Positions 44,544 to 51,516 of a stretch of DNA of 51,516 nucleotides are shown piece by piece. A program made the position numbers and the translations under genes. This DNA is from Chloroflexota bacterium. Its GTDB lineage: Bacteria; Chloroflexota; Dormibacteria; CF-121. A model generated the notes under the pieces. That model ran no database searches, had not been told where the DNA came from, and saw only the letters and a list, made by a program, of their open reading frames with translations. The DNA is taken from NCBI GenBank assembly GCA_005881425.1, contig VBIC01000081.1:1-51516 (forward strand), in the 5' to 3' direction. How positions within the stretch are numbered: position 1 is the first letter of the stretch; the number at the start of each line of letters is the position of its first letter.

Positions 44544-45803
44544 TCAGGAGGCAGGCGGCGGGCTGGCGGGTTCCACCACCAGGGCCGAGACCCAGAACCC
44601 GAGCACGGCAAGGACCGCGGCGGTCGCGACGAAGATCGCCCGCAGGCCGGCCGTGGCCGCGACCGCCGAGCCGAGCAGCGGCCCGATGGCGTTGCCGAGC
44701 GCCGTGGCGCTGCTGGTCAGGCCGTAGGCGGAGCCGCGCAGGCTGCCGGGCGTGGCCAGTCCCACCATGGCATTCGTCGCCGGGATCAGGACTCCGAAGA
44801 AGATGCCCAACCCCGCGCGCAGGAGGAGCAGCTGGAGGACATCGGTGGCGAATGCCTGGGGAAGGAAGAAGGCCGCGGCGGCGAAGGTGGCGAAGATGAG
44901 CAGCCTGCGATAGCCGCTCCGCTCCACGATCCGGCTGTAGGAGACGGCGGCAAGCGCGCTGCAGACGGCGGTCGCCCCGAAGACCAGGCCGGAATAGAGC
45001 TTGACCGGGGCGCCGGCGGGCGAGATCTGAGCTACGAAGAGCGGCAGTATGGGAAAGACGATGGCCGAGCTGACCTGGATCAGGAGAAGCACCACCAGGA
45101 GCGGCATCAGAAGCGGCGAAGAGATCCCGGAGCGAAGCGACCGCAGGAATCCGGGCCGCCGCCGGGAGGCCAGGGGCAGGTAGTGCTCGTGGACGAAGAG
45201 CCAGATGGCCAGGCCGGCAGACGCCAGCAGGATCCCGGCCACGATGAACGTGCCCCGGATGCCGACCGCCTCCGCGATCACTCCGCCCACCACCGGACCT
45301 CCCGAGATCCCGAGATAGATGCTGGTCTGGAGGAGGCCCATCCCGTAGGCGAGCCGCTCCCGCGGTACGATCGTCGCCACCAGTGCGGTGGAGGCGGCCA
45401 CCGTCCCGGTGACGGCGCCCTGGAGCAGGCGCAGTCCGAGCAGCTCGAAGACGTTCTGCACCAGGCCCATGCCGGCCAGCACCAGCCCGCCCGCGATCAT
45501 CGCCCGCAGCACCATCGGCTTGCGCCCATGGCGGTCCGCGAGCGCGCCCCAGATGGGGCTGAAGAGAGCGAGGGCCAGCGCCGTGCTGGCCACGAGCGCA
45601 CCCGACCACAGCTCCACCGCCTGGTCTCCCTCGACCCCCAGCTCCTTGAGGTACAGAGCCAGGAAGGGGAGGACGAAACCGAAGCCGAGCATGGCCGTCA
45701 GCTGGGCGAAGCAGGTGGCGTAAAGGCTCGTCCTCCAGGAAGGGCTGACGCCCTCGGAAACATGGCTCGGCGCCGCCCTGGCCAGCTTTGGCCTAAAGCG
45801 CAT
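44544..45803 (-). CDS. MFS transporter, drug-exporter type
   Basis: A 419-residue protein with twelve hydrophobic segments. The loop 2-3 motif ALADRHGRKPMVL is the MFS motif A (GxxxDRxGRR type), and GLLQTSIYLGISGGPVVGGVI is the antiporter motif C, pointing to a proton-coupled exporter of the DHA1 type. The substrate is unknown. It is followed 16 nt later by tldD, which probably has its own promoter. A 186-nt gap before it contains the dispersed repeat. Confidence 0.9.
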   Translation of the reverse strand: MRFRPKLARAAPSHVSEGVSPSWRTSLYATCFAQLTAMLGFGFVLPFLALYLKELGVEGDQAVELWSGALVASTALALALFSPIWGALADRHGRKPMVLRAMIAGGLVLAGMGLVQNVFELLGLRLLQGAVTGTVAASTALVATIVPRERLAYGMGLLQTSIYLGISGGPVVGGVIAEAVGIRGTFIVAGILLASAGLAIWLFVHEHYLPLASRRRPGFLRSLRSGISSPLLMPLLVVLLLIQVSSAIVFPILPLFVAQISPAGAPVKLYSGLVFGATAVCSALAAVSYSRIVERSGYRRLLIFATFAAAAFFLPQAFATDVLQLLLLRAGLGIFFGVLIPATNAMVGLATPGSLRGSAYGLTSSATALGNAIGPLLGSAVAATAGLRAIFVATAAVLAVLGFWVSALVVEPASPPPAS

Positions 45804-45816
45804 GCGGGTTAGCGCC

Positions 45817-45862
45817 TACGAGCCCGTAAGGGCGAGGAGCGAGACGCCGCGTCAGCGGTGGC
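45817..45862 (+). repeat. Dispersed intergenic repeat, copy A
   Basis: Begins TACGAGCCCGTAAGGGCGAG and continues for 46 nt to GCGGTGGC. It matches copy B (50054-50098, minus strand) at about 42 of 46 positions with one gap. About 36 nt downstream comes GCAAGGCAA, also shared with copy B, then a perfect hairpin GGCCGCA/TGCGGCC with an AT-rich loop (about 45902-45924). The whole 45804-45989 gap contains no gene. Confidence 0.65.
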
Positions 45863-45989
45863 GAGCCAGGGCGCGCGGCGAGCAGGCACGCGCAAGGCAA
45901 TTCGGCCGCATTGGAATTCTGCGGCCAGGCCGCGCGCGGGCCGTCCGCGAGCCGCAACTCGCCCGGTAGTTACTGGACTCGAAGCCGCT

Positions 45990-46883
45990 TCAGCCGGCGC
46001 CGCGGGCGTAGCTGTGAAGGCCGACGATCCAGAGGTTGACGGCGTAAAGCGTCACCAGGATGGAGACGAAGCCCGCGGTCGCGATCAGTGCGGTGCGCCG
46101 CCCGCGCCAGGCCTGCAGGCTGTGGGCGTGGAGGTAGATGGCGTAGACCATCCAGGTGATAGCGGCCCAGGTCTCCTTCGGATCCCAGCCCCACCACCGG
46201 CCCCAGGCGTGCTCGCCCCAGATCGCCCCGGCCATGGTGCCGAAGGTCCAGATCGGAAATCCGAGCAGGACGGCCCGAAAGGTCAGCTGGTCCAGCGTCT
46301 GCAGCGAGGGCAGGCGCAGGGACGCAGCCGACTCGTGGAGCCAGGATCGCGCATTCAGGCTCCGGTCCTTGACCAGGTAGAGGGCGGCGAAGACGAAGCT
46401 GGAGACCAGCACCCCGGAGGCGACCATCATGCTCGTGACGTGGATCTTCAGCCAGTAGCTCTGCAACGCCGGCACCAGGGGCTCGGGCGACTGGTAGAGG
46501 GCAAAGCCCACCCCCATCAGCGCCACCACCACGAACAGGGCCGGACCGCCCGCCAGTGTGGCGACCGGATAGCGGACGGTCATGAGCAGGAAGACGAGCA
46601 CCGCCACCAGGGCCAGCATCGAGCTGTACTCGTACATGTTGGCCAGCGGGTAGTGGGAGTCGGCGAAGCCCCGGAACACCACCGCCAGCAGGTGGACGGC
46701 GGACCCGGGCACGACCAGCGCCAGACCGATGCGGCGCAGCCCTTCCTGCCGGTAAGCGAAGTAGGCGAAGAAGGCCAGCATCCCCGCCAGGTAGAGCACG
46801 AGGGCACCGAAATAGAGGTGGAGGGAGAGGTCGCCGGGCGCGGCGGTCGGATGGGCCAGATCTCCCCTGAGCAGGGCGAGCAC
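45990..46883 (-). CDS. ccsB: CcsB-like cytochrome c biogenesis protein
   Basis: A heme-handling membrane protein of the CcsA/CcsB/CcmC family with about eight spans and the signature WGRWWGWDPKETWA (near residue 235), plus conserved histidines in ADSHYPLANMYE and KIHVTSMM. It delivers heme for c-type cytochromes such as the triheme protein encoded at 10 kb. The readable start is GTG 46883, but the first helix appears to begin earlier: one extra C in the run at 46902-46905 would give ATG 46945, MAKATVAGPAAPAA followed by PFAFYLLVLALLRGDL. That ATG lies 2 nt after the ferredoxin-frame stop. I think 46945 is the true start. Confidence 0.88.
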   Translation of the reverse strand: MLALLRGDLAHPTAAPGDLSLHLYFGALVLYLAGMLAFFAYFAYRQEGLRRIGLALVVPGSAVHLLAVVFRGFADSHYPLANMYEYSSMLALVAVLVFLLMTVRYPVATLAGGPALFVVVALMGVGFALYQSPEPLVPALQSYWLKIHVTSMMVASGVLVSSFVFAALYLVKDRSLNARSWLHESAASLRLPSLQTLDQLTFRAVLLGFPIWTFGTMAGAIWGEHAWGRWWGWDPKETWAAITWMVYAIYLHAHSLQAWRGRRTALIATAGFVSILVTLYAVNLWIVGLHSYARGAG

Positions 46884-46947
46884 GAGCAGGTAGAAGGCGA
46901 AGGGGCGGCCGGGGCGGCGGGGCCGGCGACGGTGGCCTTGGCCATCT

Positions 46948-47358
46948 TCAGCCGCGGGCCGGGGCCGGCGCGGCCACGGGGGTCAGCGGGATCACCTGCA
47001 TGCCGTCGTCGCGGAAGCGCACGCGCTGGAAGGTGATGCAGTTCACCGGACAGTGGTCCTCGCAGATGCGGCAGTTGGTGCAGCGGTCGTAGTTGACCAG
47101 GATCTTACCCGCCTTGCCCCCGAACTCCTCGCCGACCACCGTGTTGCAGATCTCGACGAAGCCTCCGCTCGAGGTCTCACGCTCCTCGCCGTAGACGACC
47201 ACGTCGAGCGCCTTCTCCGGGCAGACGTCGTCGCAGGCGCCGCAGAGGATGCAGGTCGACTCGTCGACGTGATGGACAGTGTCGCACTGGAAGCAGCGGA
47301 GCGCCGCCGTGATCGCCTGCTCGTCGTTCCAGGGCAGCTCGACCGGCGACATGTCCAT
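46948..47358 (-). CDS. Ferredoxin-like C-terminal part of the same protein, separately readable
   Basis: A 136-codon frame with its own ATG (MDMSPVELPWNDEQAITAAL). It holds CFQCDTVHHVDESTCILCGACDDVCPEKAL and CTNCRICEDHCPVNCITF, the cysteine pattern for two 4Fe-4S clusters plus an extra CxxC. In full-length relatives of the GltD type this follows the flavin domain directly, so I read it as the C-terminal domain of the gene above and not as a separate gene. If the frameshift were real it could be translated independently from 47358. Confidence 0.7.
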   Translation of the reverse strand: MDMSPVELPWNDEQAITAALRCFQCDTVHHVDESTCILCGACDDVCPEKALDVVVYGEERETSSGGFVEICNTVVGEEFGGKAGKILVNYDRCTNCRICEDHCPVNCITFQRVRFRDDGMQVIPLTPVAAPAPARG

Positions 47359-49106
47359 CCGTTTGGGGGCGGGAAGGATGGGCGGCTCCTCGCGGTTGTA
47401 GTAGTCCGCCTCCTCGGCACCGAGGCCCCCAGGAACTCGTTGATGGAACGCGCCGTGCGGTGCCCCCAGGCCACGGCGTCGACGATGAAGGACGGGCCCT
47501 GGACGCAGTCGCCGCCGGCAAACAGCCTGGCGACCTTCGTATGTCCCCCGGTGTCCGCCTCGATCAGCTTGCGCGGGCTGAGAGGGGTGTCCTTGTCGGC
47601 GAAATCCATGATCTGGCCCGAGGCGAAGATCGCGTAGCGGCAGGGGATCACGTGCTCGGTGCCGGGCAGCTTCTGGACGCTGGTGATGAGCAGCTTTCCA
47701 CTCTCAGGGTCGAACTCCAGCTTCTGCTCGTCCACCCTGATGAATTCCACGCCCGAAACGTGTCCCTGCTCGTCGGCCTTGATGGCGTTGACGATCACCC
47801 CGGTGTGAAGCTGGAGCCCGATCTCGCGTGCCTCCACGAGCTCGTTGCCGAAGGCCGGCAGCCGGTCGGCGGGCTCGATCGAGACCATCCAGACCTTGCG
47901 CGCCCCGCTCTTGATCGAGGTCTGGGCGGCGTCGGTCGCCACCGCGCCGCCCCCGATGACCACGACGTCACCGCCGCTCGGGAAGTCGTCAGGGATCACG
48001 TCGTAGGAACGCACGCGAAGGAACTCCATGGCGGAGATCACCTCAGGGAGATCGGAGCCCGGCACCGGCAGGATCCGTCCCGTCATCATCCCGACCGAGA
48101 GGAAGAGGGCGTCGTAGTCCTCGAGCAGCCTGGCCAGGGGAATCTCCTTGCCCACGTTGGCGTTGAGGTGGACATTCACCCCCATCTGGATGATCATGTC
48201 GATCTCCCAGAGCAGCTGGTCCATGTCGAAGCGGAAATGCGGGATGCTGGCCGAGAGCAGCCCGCCCAGCTTGGCTTCGCGCTCGTACAGGTCGACGGCG
48301 TATCCCATGAGCCGGAGGTCCTGGGCGGCGGTCAGTCCGGCCGGTCCGGAGCCGACGATCGCCACCCGGCGGCCGTTCTCCGGAGCCAGCTGATGGCGGA
48401 TCTTCACGCCGCGGGCGAAGGCGTAGTCCGTGGCGAAGCGCTTGATGGACTTGATCGAGACCGCGTTCTCCGTTCCCTGGACCCAGCCACGCTTGCAGTC
48501 CGTCTCGCAGGGATGATTGCACAGCCGTCCCAGCATCGACGGGAAGGGGTTGGTCTCGTGGATCACCAGCCAGGAGTCGAGATACCTTCCCTGCGACACG
48601 TAGTCCACGTAGGCGGCGATGTCCTGGTGGATGGGACAGGCACGCTGGCAGGGAGAGACGGGAATGTTGATCCCCAGGTCGCGGCGGCCCAGGAACTGCT
48701 TGTTGGCCGCGGTGTCCGTGGTGGTGCGGCCGATCTCTTCCAGGATCTCGAACGCGGTCACCATGCCGACCGGCCGCGCCGTCTTGCGGAAGAGCCGCCC
48801 CTCGTCCTGGGTCAGCATCAGGTAGGGCGTGTCCTCGCGGAACATGATTTCGGCCCCGGCCTCCATCGAGTCGTCCACCGAGCGCTCAGGCAGGGGCGAC
48901 CGCATGAAACGCTCGACCGGCTGAGCGCCGTCCCCGAAGGCGGCCACGCTCTCCCGGTGGCCGAAGACCCCCAGCACCTGGCCCTCACGGACCACCAGCA
49001 GCGCCTCCGCCCCTGACTCCCGAAGGCGGGCCACGGCATCGGTCGCGGCAAGTGTAGGCGGGCAGCTTTCGAGCAGGGGCCGCGCGACCTTGCTCAGGGC
49101 CGGCAT
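46948..49106 (-). CDS. CBS-GltD-like flavoprotein-ferredoxin protein, frameshifted
   Basis: From ATG 49106: residues about 1-130 are a CBS pair (SGAEALLVVREGQVLGVFGHR); then the GltD-type Fe-S N domain with CQRACPIHQDIAAYV and CNHPCETDCKRG; then FAD (VAIVGSGPAGLTAAQDLR) and NAD(P) (DVVVIGGGAVATDAAQ) domains up to ARSINEFLG. There the frame breaks; the family continues in another frame as GAEEADYYNREEPPILPAPK into a two-cluster ferredoxin ending at 46948. One extra base in the run at 47426-47430 would restore it as NEFLGGLGAEEADYYN. Without correction the first frame runs on to a stop at 47043. It resembles glutamate synthase small-subunit-type NAD(P)H oxidoreductases; the electron partner is unknown. 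Confidence 0.85.
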
Positions 49107-49498
49107 CAGGAAGCTCTCCCCACGATGAGGAGATCCTTGACCGTGAGCGCCCCGAGGGGCATGCCCTCGGGCGTCGTCACCAGGACCAGCTGGCGGCCGG
49201 TCTCGCGCATGACCCGTGCCGCCTCGGCAACCGGCGTCCTGGGGCGGACCTCGGGGAGCGGGGTCCGGATGATATCCGCCGCGCGGCCGTCGAGCCGGGC
49301 CTTGACGTAGCGCTGCAGGATGTCCAGGTAGGAGACGTAGCCGAGGCAGCGCTGGTCGACGATGACGGGCAGCTCGTGGACCCGGTTCTGGGCCATCATG
49401 CGCGCCGCCTGGGCCAGGGGCGTGTTGGGAAAGCAGAACGCGAACTCGGCGGACATGGCCCGCTCCACCGTGGCCAGTTCCGGCGCCGTGGTTGCCAT
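49106..49498 (-). CDS. CBS-domain pair protein
   Basis: A 130-residue protein made of two CBS motifs: CFPNTPLAQAARMMAQNRVHELPVIVD (in part) and VRPRTPVAEAARVMRETGRQLVLV, with GYVSYLDIL and GALTVKDLLIVG. CBS pairs bind adenosyl ligands such as AMP, ATP or SAM and sense energy state. Its TGA overlaps the ATG of the CBS-GltD gene (TGATG), so two CBS pairs are made from adjacent coupled genes, suggesting a shared regulatory module for the oxidoreductase. Confidence 0.9.
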   Translation of the reverse strand: MATTAPELATVERAMSAEFAFCFPNTPLAQAARMMAQNRVHELPVIVDQRCLGYVSYLDILQRYVKARLDGRAADIIRTPLPEVRPRTPVAEAARVMRETGRQLVLVTTPEGMPLGALTVKDLLIVGRAS

Positions 49499-49506
49499 CT
49501 TTGGGA

Positions 49507-49512
49507 ATTATA
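49507..49512 (-). promoter_or_regulatory. -10 element for the CBS/CBS-GltD/ccsB unit
   Basis: A perfect TATAAT on the minus strand, 8 nt before ATG 49498, with no ribosome site between. Confidence 0.5.
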
Positions 49513-49605
49513 GGTAAGGGTCCGCCGGTTCCCGGCGGGGCGCGCGTCACCCCTTCGGCAGGCGAGCGTCACCGGGCCGTGACCAGCAACCGGCCCGGCG
49601 CGCGT

Positions 49606-49611
49606 TATACG
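49606..49611 (+). promoter_or_regulatory. Putative -10 for the 97-residue membrane protein
   Basis: TATACG ends 7 nt before TTG 49619. Confidence 0.35.
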
Positions 49612-49618
49612 TGGCGGA

Positions 49619-49912
49619 TTGGCTGACCACCTCGCGCCCTCCTACGCCAGCCCGGGCGAGCCGGTCGAAGCGCTCTCCCAACCTCGCCGCCTCCCCTCGG
49701 GGCGGCCCCGGGTCTCCTTTCCCTATCGCAGCCGATTCCACCGGCTGGTGCGCCTGCTCGGGATGGGAACCCTGCTCTGTTCGGGCCTGGGCCTGCTGGC
49801 ATCCGTGGCCGGGCTGCCCCTCAACCCGCTGAGCATGCTGGCCGCCCTCCTGCTCAGCCTGATCCTGATCGGGTACACCGTCAGGCCCAGCCTGCGCAGG
49901 CCGCGGTTCTGA
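49619..49912 (+). CDS. Small two-span membrane protein
   Basis: A 97-residue protein with a polar, Pro/Arg-rich first half and two membrane helices (LLGMGTLLCSGLGLLASVAG and LSMLAALLLSLILIGYTV). No family is recognised. The TTG start is weak by itself, but a TATACG hexamer lies exactly 7 nt upstream, the spacing used elsewhere in the window. It is divergent from the CBS gene. Confidence 0.5.
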   Translation: MADHLAPSYASPGEPVEALSQPRRLPSGRPRVSFPYRSRFHRLVRLLGMGTLLCSGLGLLASVAGLPLNPLSMLAALLLSLILIGYTVRPSLRRPRF

Positions 49913-50053
49913 CTTACACGCGCCGTGGCGCCTCCGGGGCTCCGCGGGGCGCTCGCTGCAAAATTTGACGCAGCTCGCTTGCCTTGCACCTCGCCCCTTC
50001 GGCGCCGGCGCTTACGCGCGAAAGCGCGACTCGCCCTGACGGGCTCGTACCAT

Positions 50054-50098
50054 GCCACCGCGGACGCGGCGTCTCGCTCCTCGCCCTGTGGGCTCGTA
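50054..50098 (-). repeat. Dispersed intergenic repeat, copy B
   Basis: Read on the minus strand it begins TACGAGCCCACAGGGCGAGG right after the amidohydrolase stop and matches copy A over 45 nt. A second, partial copy of its first 20 nt follows at 50030-50049 (TACGAGCCCGTCAGGGCGAG). Further on come a GCAAGGCAA and an AT-rich loop flanked by GCTGC/GCAGC. The 49913-50098 gap between convergent genes contains only this element. Confidence 0.65.
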
Positions 50099-51265
50099 CT
50101 AAGCCTCGAGCATGCGCAGGACGGCGGCGGCCATGACCTCGAGGCCGATCGCGAGGCAGCGCTCGTCGACCGCGAAATCGGCGGTGTGATGAACCCGCGG
50201 CCCGTCTTCGGGCGCCCCGCCGAGCAGGAAGAAGCATCCTGGGCGCTGTTCCAGGAAGTAGGCGAAGTCCTCGCCGGCCATCAGCGGCTCGAAGGGGGTG
50301 ACGTTGCCGGCGCCCACCACGTCCCTGGCCGCGGCCGCGACCAGGTCGGCCATGCCGGCGTCGTTGACGACCGCCGGCGCCCCGGCCAGGTGGCTGAAGA
50401 CCGCGCCCCCGCCCATGGCTGAAGCGACGCCCTGAGCCAGCTCCGCGGTCCGTCTCAGGAGGCGCTCCCTGAGCCCGGCGCTGAAGGCTCGCAGCGTACC
50501 CTGGATCGCCACCTCGCCGGCGACGACATTGGGGGCGCTGCCGCCATGGACGCTGCCCAGGGTCAGGACGGCCGGCTCCGTGGGGGCGGTCTCCCGGCTG
50601 ACCAAGGTCTGGAGCGCGGTAATGACCTGGGCGGCGATCACCACCGCGTCGACGGTGAGGTGGGGCATGGCGCCGTGGCCGCCCTTGCCAGTGATGGTGA
50701 GGCTGAAGAGGTCCGCGCTGGCCCACATCGGCCCGGGACGGACAGCCACCTGGCCCGTCTTCAGCCCCGCCCATACATGAAGGCCGAGCACCCGGTCGAT
50801 ACCCTCGAGCACGCCCGCCTCGATCATGGCGCTGGCTCCGCCGGCCACCTCCTCGGCCGGCTGGAAGGCGAAGCGGACCCGTCCGGCGAGATCCTGGCGG
50901 CGCTCCGCCAGCAGGTGAGCCAGCGTCAGCGCGATGGCCAGGTGCACGTCGTGGCCGCAAGCCTGCATCACGCCAGGGCGGATCGAGCTATAGGCGAGCC
51001 CGGACCGCTCCTCGATCGGCAACCCGTCCATGTCGGCCCGCACCAGCACGCTCTTGCCAGGACGCTCGCCGCTCAGGGTGCCCACCACCCCGGTCCTGGC
51101 CACGCCGGTTGTGACCTCGAGCCCGAAGTCGCGGAGGTGGTCGGCGATCACGCGCGCCGTGTCGACTTCCTGGAAGGCCAGCTCCGGCTCGGCATGGAAG
51201 TGACGCCGGCGTCCGAGGAGGTCGCGCTCCCTGGCCGCGACGGCCTCGCGCAAACCCGGTGGCAC
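50099..51265 (-). CDS. M20-family amidohydrolase
   Basis: A 388-residue M20D-type metallo-amidohydrolase of the hippurate hydrolase/N-acyl-amino-acid amidohydrolase kind. Landmarks are [37 protein letters not shown] (metal ligands), [21 protein letters not shown] and GGHGAMPH in the dimerisation lid, and [11 protein letters not shown]. The substrate cannot be told. GTG 51265 is preferred because CAGAAT lies 6 nt upstream and because ATG 51295 would overlap the start of the divergent LigD-like gene. Confidence 0.9.
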   Translation of the reverse strand: MPPGLREAVAARERDLLGRRRHFHAEPELAFQEVDTARVIADHLRDFGLEVTTGVARTGVVGTLSGERPGKSVLVRADMDGLPIEERSGLAYSSIRPGVMQACGHDVHLAIALTLAHLLAERRQDLAGRVRFAFQPAEEVAGGASAMIEAGVLEGIDRVLGLHVWAGLKTGQVAVRPGPMWASADLFSLTITGKGGHGAMPHLTVDAVVIAAQVITALQTLVSRETAPTEPAVLTLGSVHGGSAPNVVAGEVAIQGTLRAFSAGLRERLLRRTAELAQGVASAMGGGAVFSHLAGAPAVVNDAGMADLVAAAARDVVGAGNVTPFEPLMAGEDFAYFLEQRPGCFFLLGGAPEDGPRVHHTADFAVDERCLAIGLEVMAAAVLRMLEA

Positions 51266-51293
51266 GAGGCCATTCTGCCAAACTGCAAATGGC

Positions 51294-51516
51294 ATGCCTC
51301 GATCACTCAAGGAATACCAGCGCAAGCGTGATTTTTCCAGGACGCCCGAGCCCGCCGGCACTCAGGTTCCCAGCGGCAACCAGCGCTTCGTGGTCCAGAA
51401 GCATTGGGCCACCCGGCTACACTACGACTTCCGGCTGGAGATGGAAGGCGTGCTCATCTCCTGGGCGATCCCCAAAGGGCCAACCCTCAATCCAGCCGAG
51501 CGACGGCTGGCCGCCC
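51294..51516 (+). CDS. LigD-type 3'-phosphoesterase domain protein, 3' end outside window
   Basis: Read from ATG 51294 to the window edge (74 codons). It begins [20 protein letters not shown] and continues [20 protein letters not shown] and [12 protein letters not shown], the hallmark of the LigD phosphoesterase domain, with H and D/R residues of the metal site in [13 protein letters not shown]. The domain trims 3' ends during non-homologous end joining. Whether it is a stand-alone enzyme or the start of a full LigD cannot be decided here. It is divergent from the amidohydrolase with about 28 nt between starts. Confidence 0.88.
   Translation, partial: MPRSLKEYQRKRDFSRTPEPAGTQVPSGNQRFVVQKHWATRLHYDFRLEMEGVLISWAIPKGPTLNPAERRLAA

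Overview
The window is about 51.5 kb of very high-GC bacterial chromosome, gene-dense, with no rRNA, tRNA, CRISPR array or recognisable transposase seen. The mix of genes suggests an aerobic soil-type bacterium of the Dormibacterota/Chloroflexota kind: an A2-type cytochrome oxidase with a split b6/subunit-IV cytochrome b, a form II CO-dehydrogenase-like molybdenum hydroxylase cluster, a UPF0182 protein, and many transcripts that look leaderless. The phylum is inference; the aerobic respiratory lifestyle follows directly from the genes.

Region by region. 1-3.5 kb: HD-domain phosphohydrolase (cut by the left edge), thiolase, a small helical protein, biotin ligase. 3.5-12.6 kb, minus strand: a long respiratory operon encoding a bc-type complex (small membrane protein, Rieske, cytochrome b6, subunit IV, triheme cytochrome c) and an aa3-type oxidase (COX2, COX1, heme A/heme O synthase fusion, COX4-like subunit), with four tiny single-span proteins, then a cupredoxin lipoprotein and a DUF3465 lipoprotein. 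12.7-16.6 kb: UPF0047 protein, Hsp20, and a fabH-accD-accA fatty acid initiation operon. 16.8-21.3 kb: NAD salvage (nicotinate phosphoribosyltransferase, nicotinamidase), a class A penicillin-binding protein with a zinc-ribbon N terminus, a phasin-like protein, an FmdB-type zinc ribbon. 21.4-25.4 kb: one uninterrupted reading frame joining enolase to a UPF0182 membrane protein. 25.4-28 kb: a 26-residue microORF, an XRE-TPR regulator and a degenerate receiver/HD-GYP protein. 28-38.7 kb: the cox cluster, with coxS-L-M and the maturation genes (AAA ATPase, VWA, XdhC, MoeA-like, CoxG, MocA) separated by an aldehyde dehydrogenase. 38.8-45.8 kb: DUF3048 lipoprotein, PHP phosphoesterase, unknown helical protein, TldE/TldD protease, MFS exporter. 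46-49.5 kb: CcsB, a CBS-GltD-ferredoxin flavoprotein and a CBS-pair protein. 49.6-51.5 kb: small membrane protein, M20 amidohydrolase, and the start of a LigD-type phosphoesterase.

Three genes (accD, ccsB and the GltD-like gene) are each broken by what reads as one missing base in a short G/C tract. This common pattern points to sequence undercalling rather than decay and should be kept in mind for the enolase-UPF0182 fusion. First genes of transcription units repeatedly show a TAnnnT hexamer 6-9 nt before the start codon with no Shine-Dalgarno, which helped choose starts. An approximately 45-bp intergenic repeat occurs twice in opposite orientation, near 45.8 and 50.1 kb.
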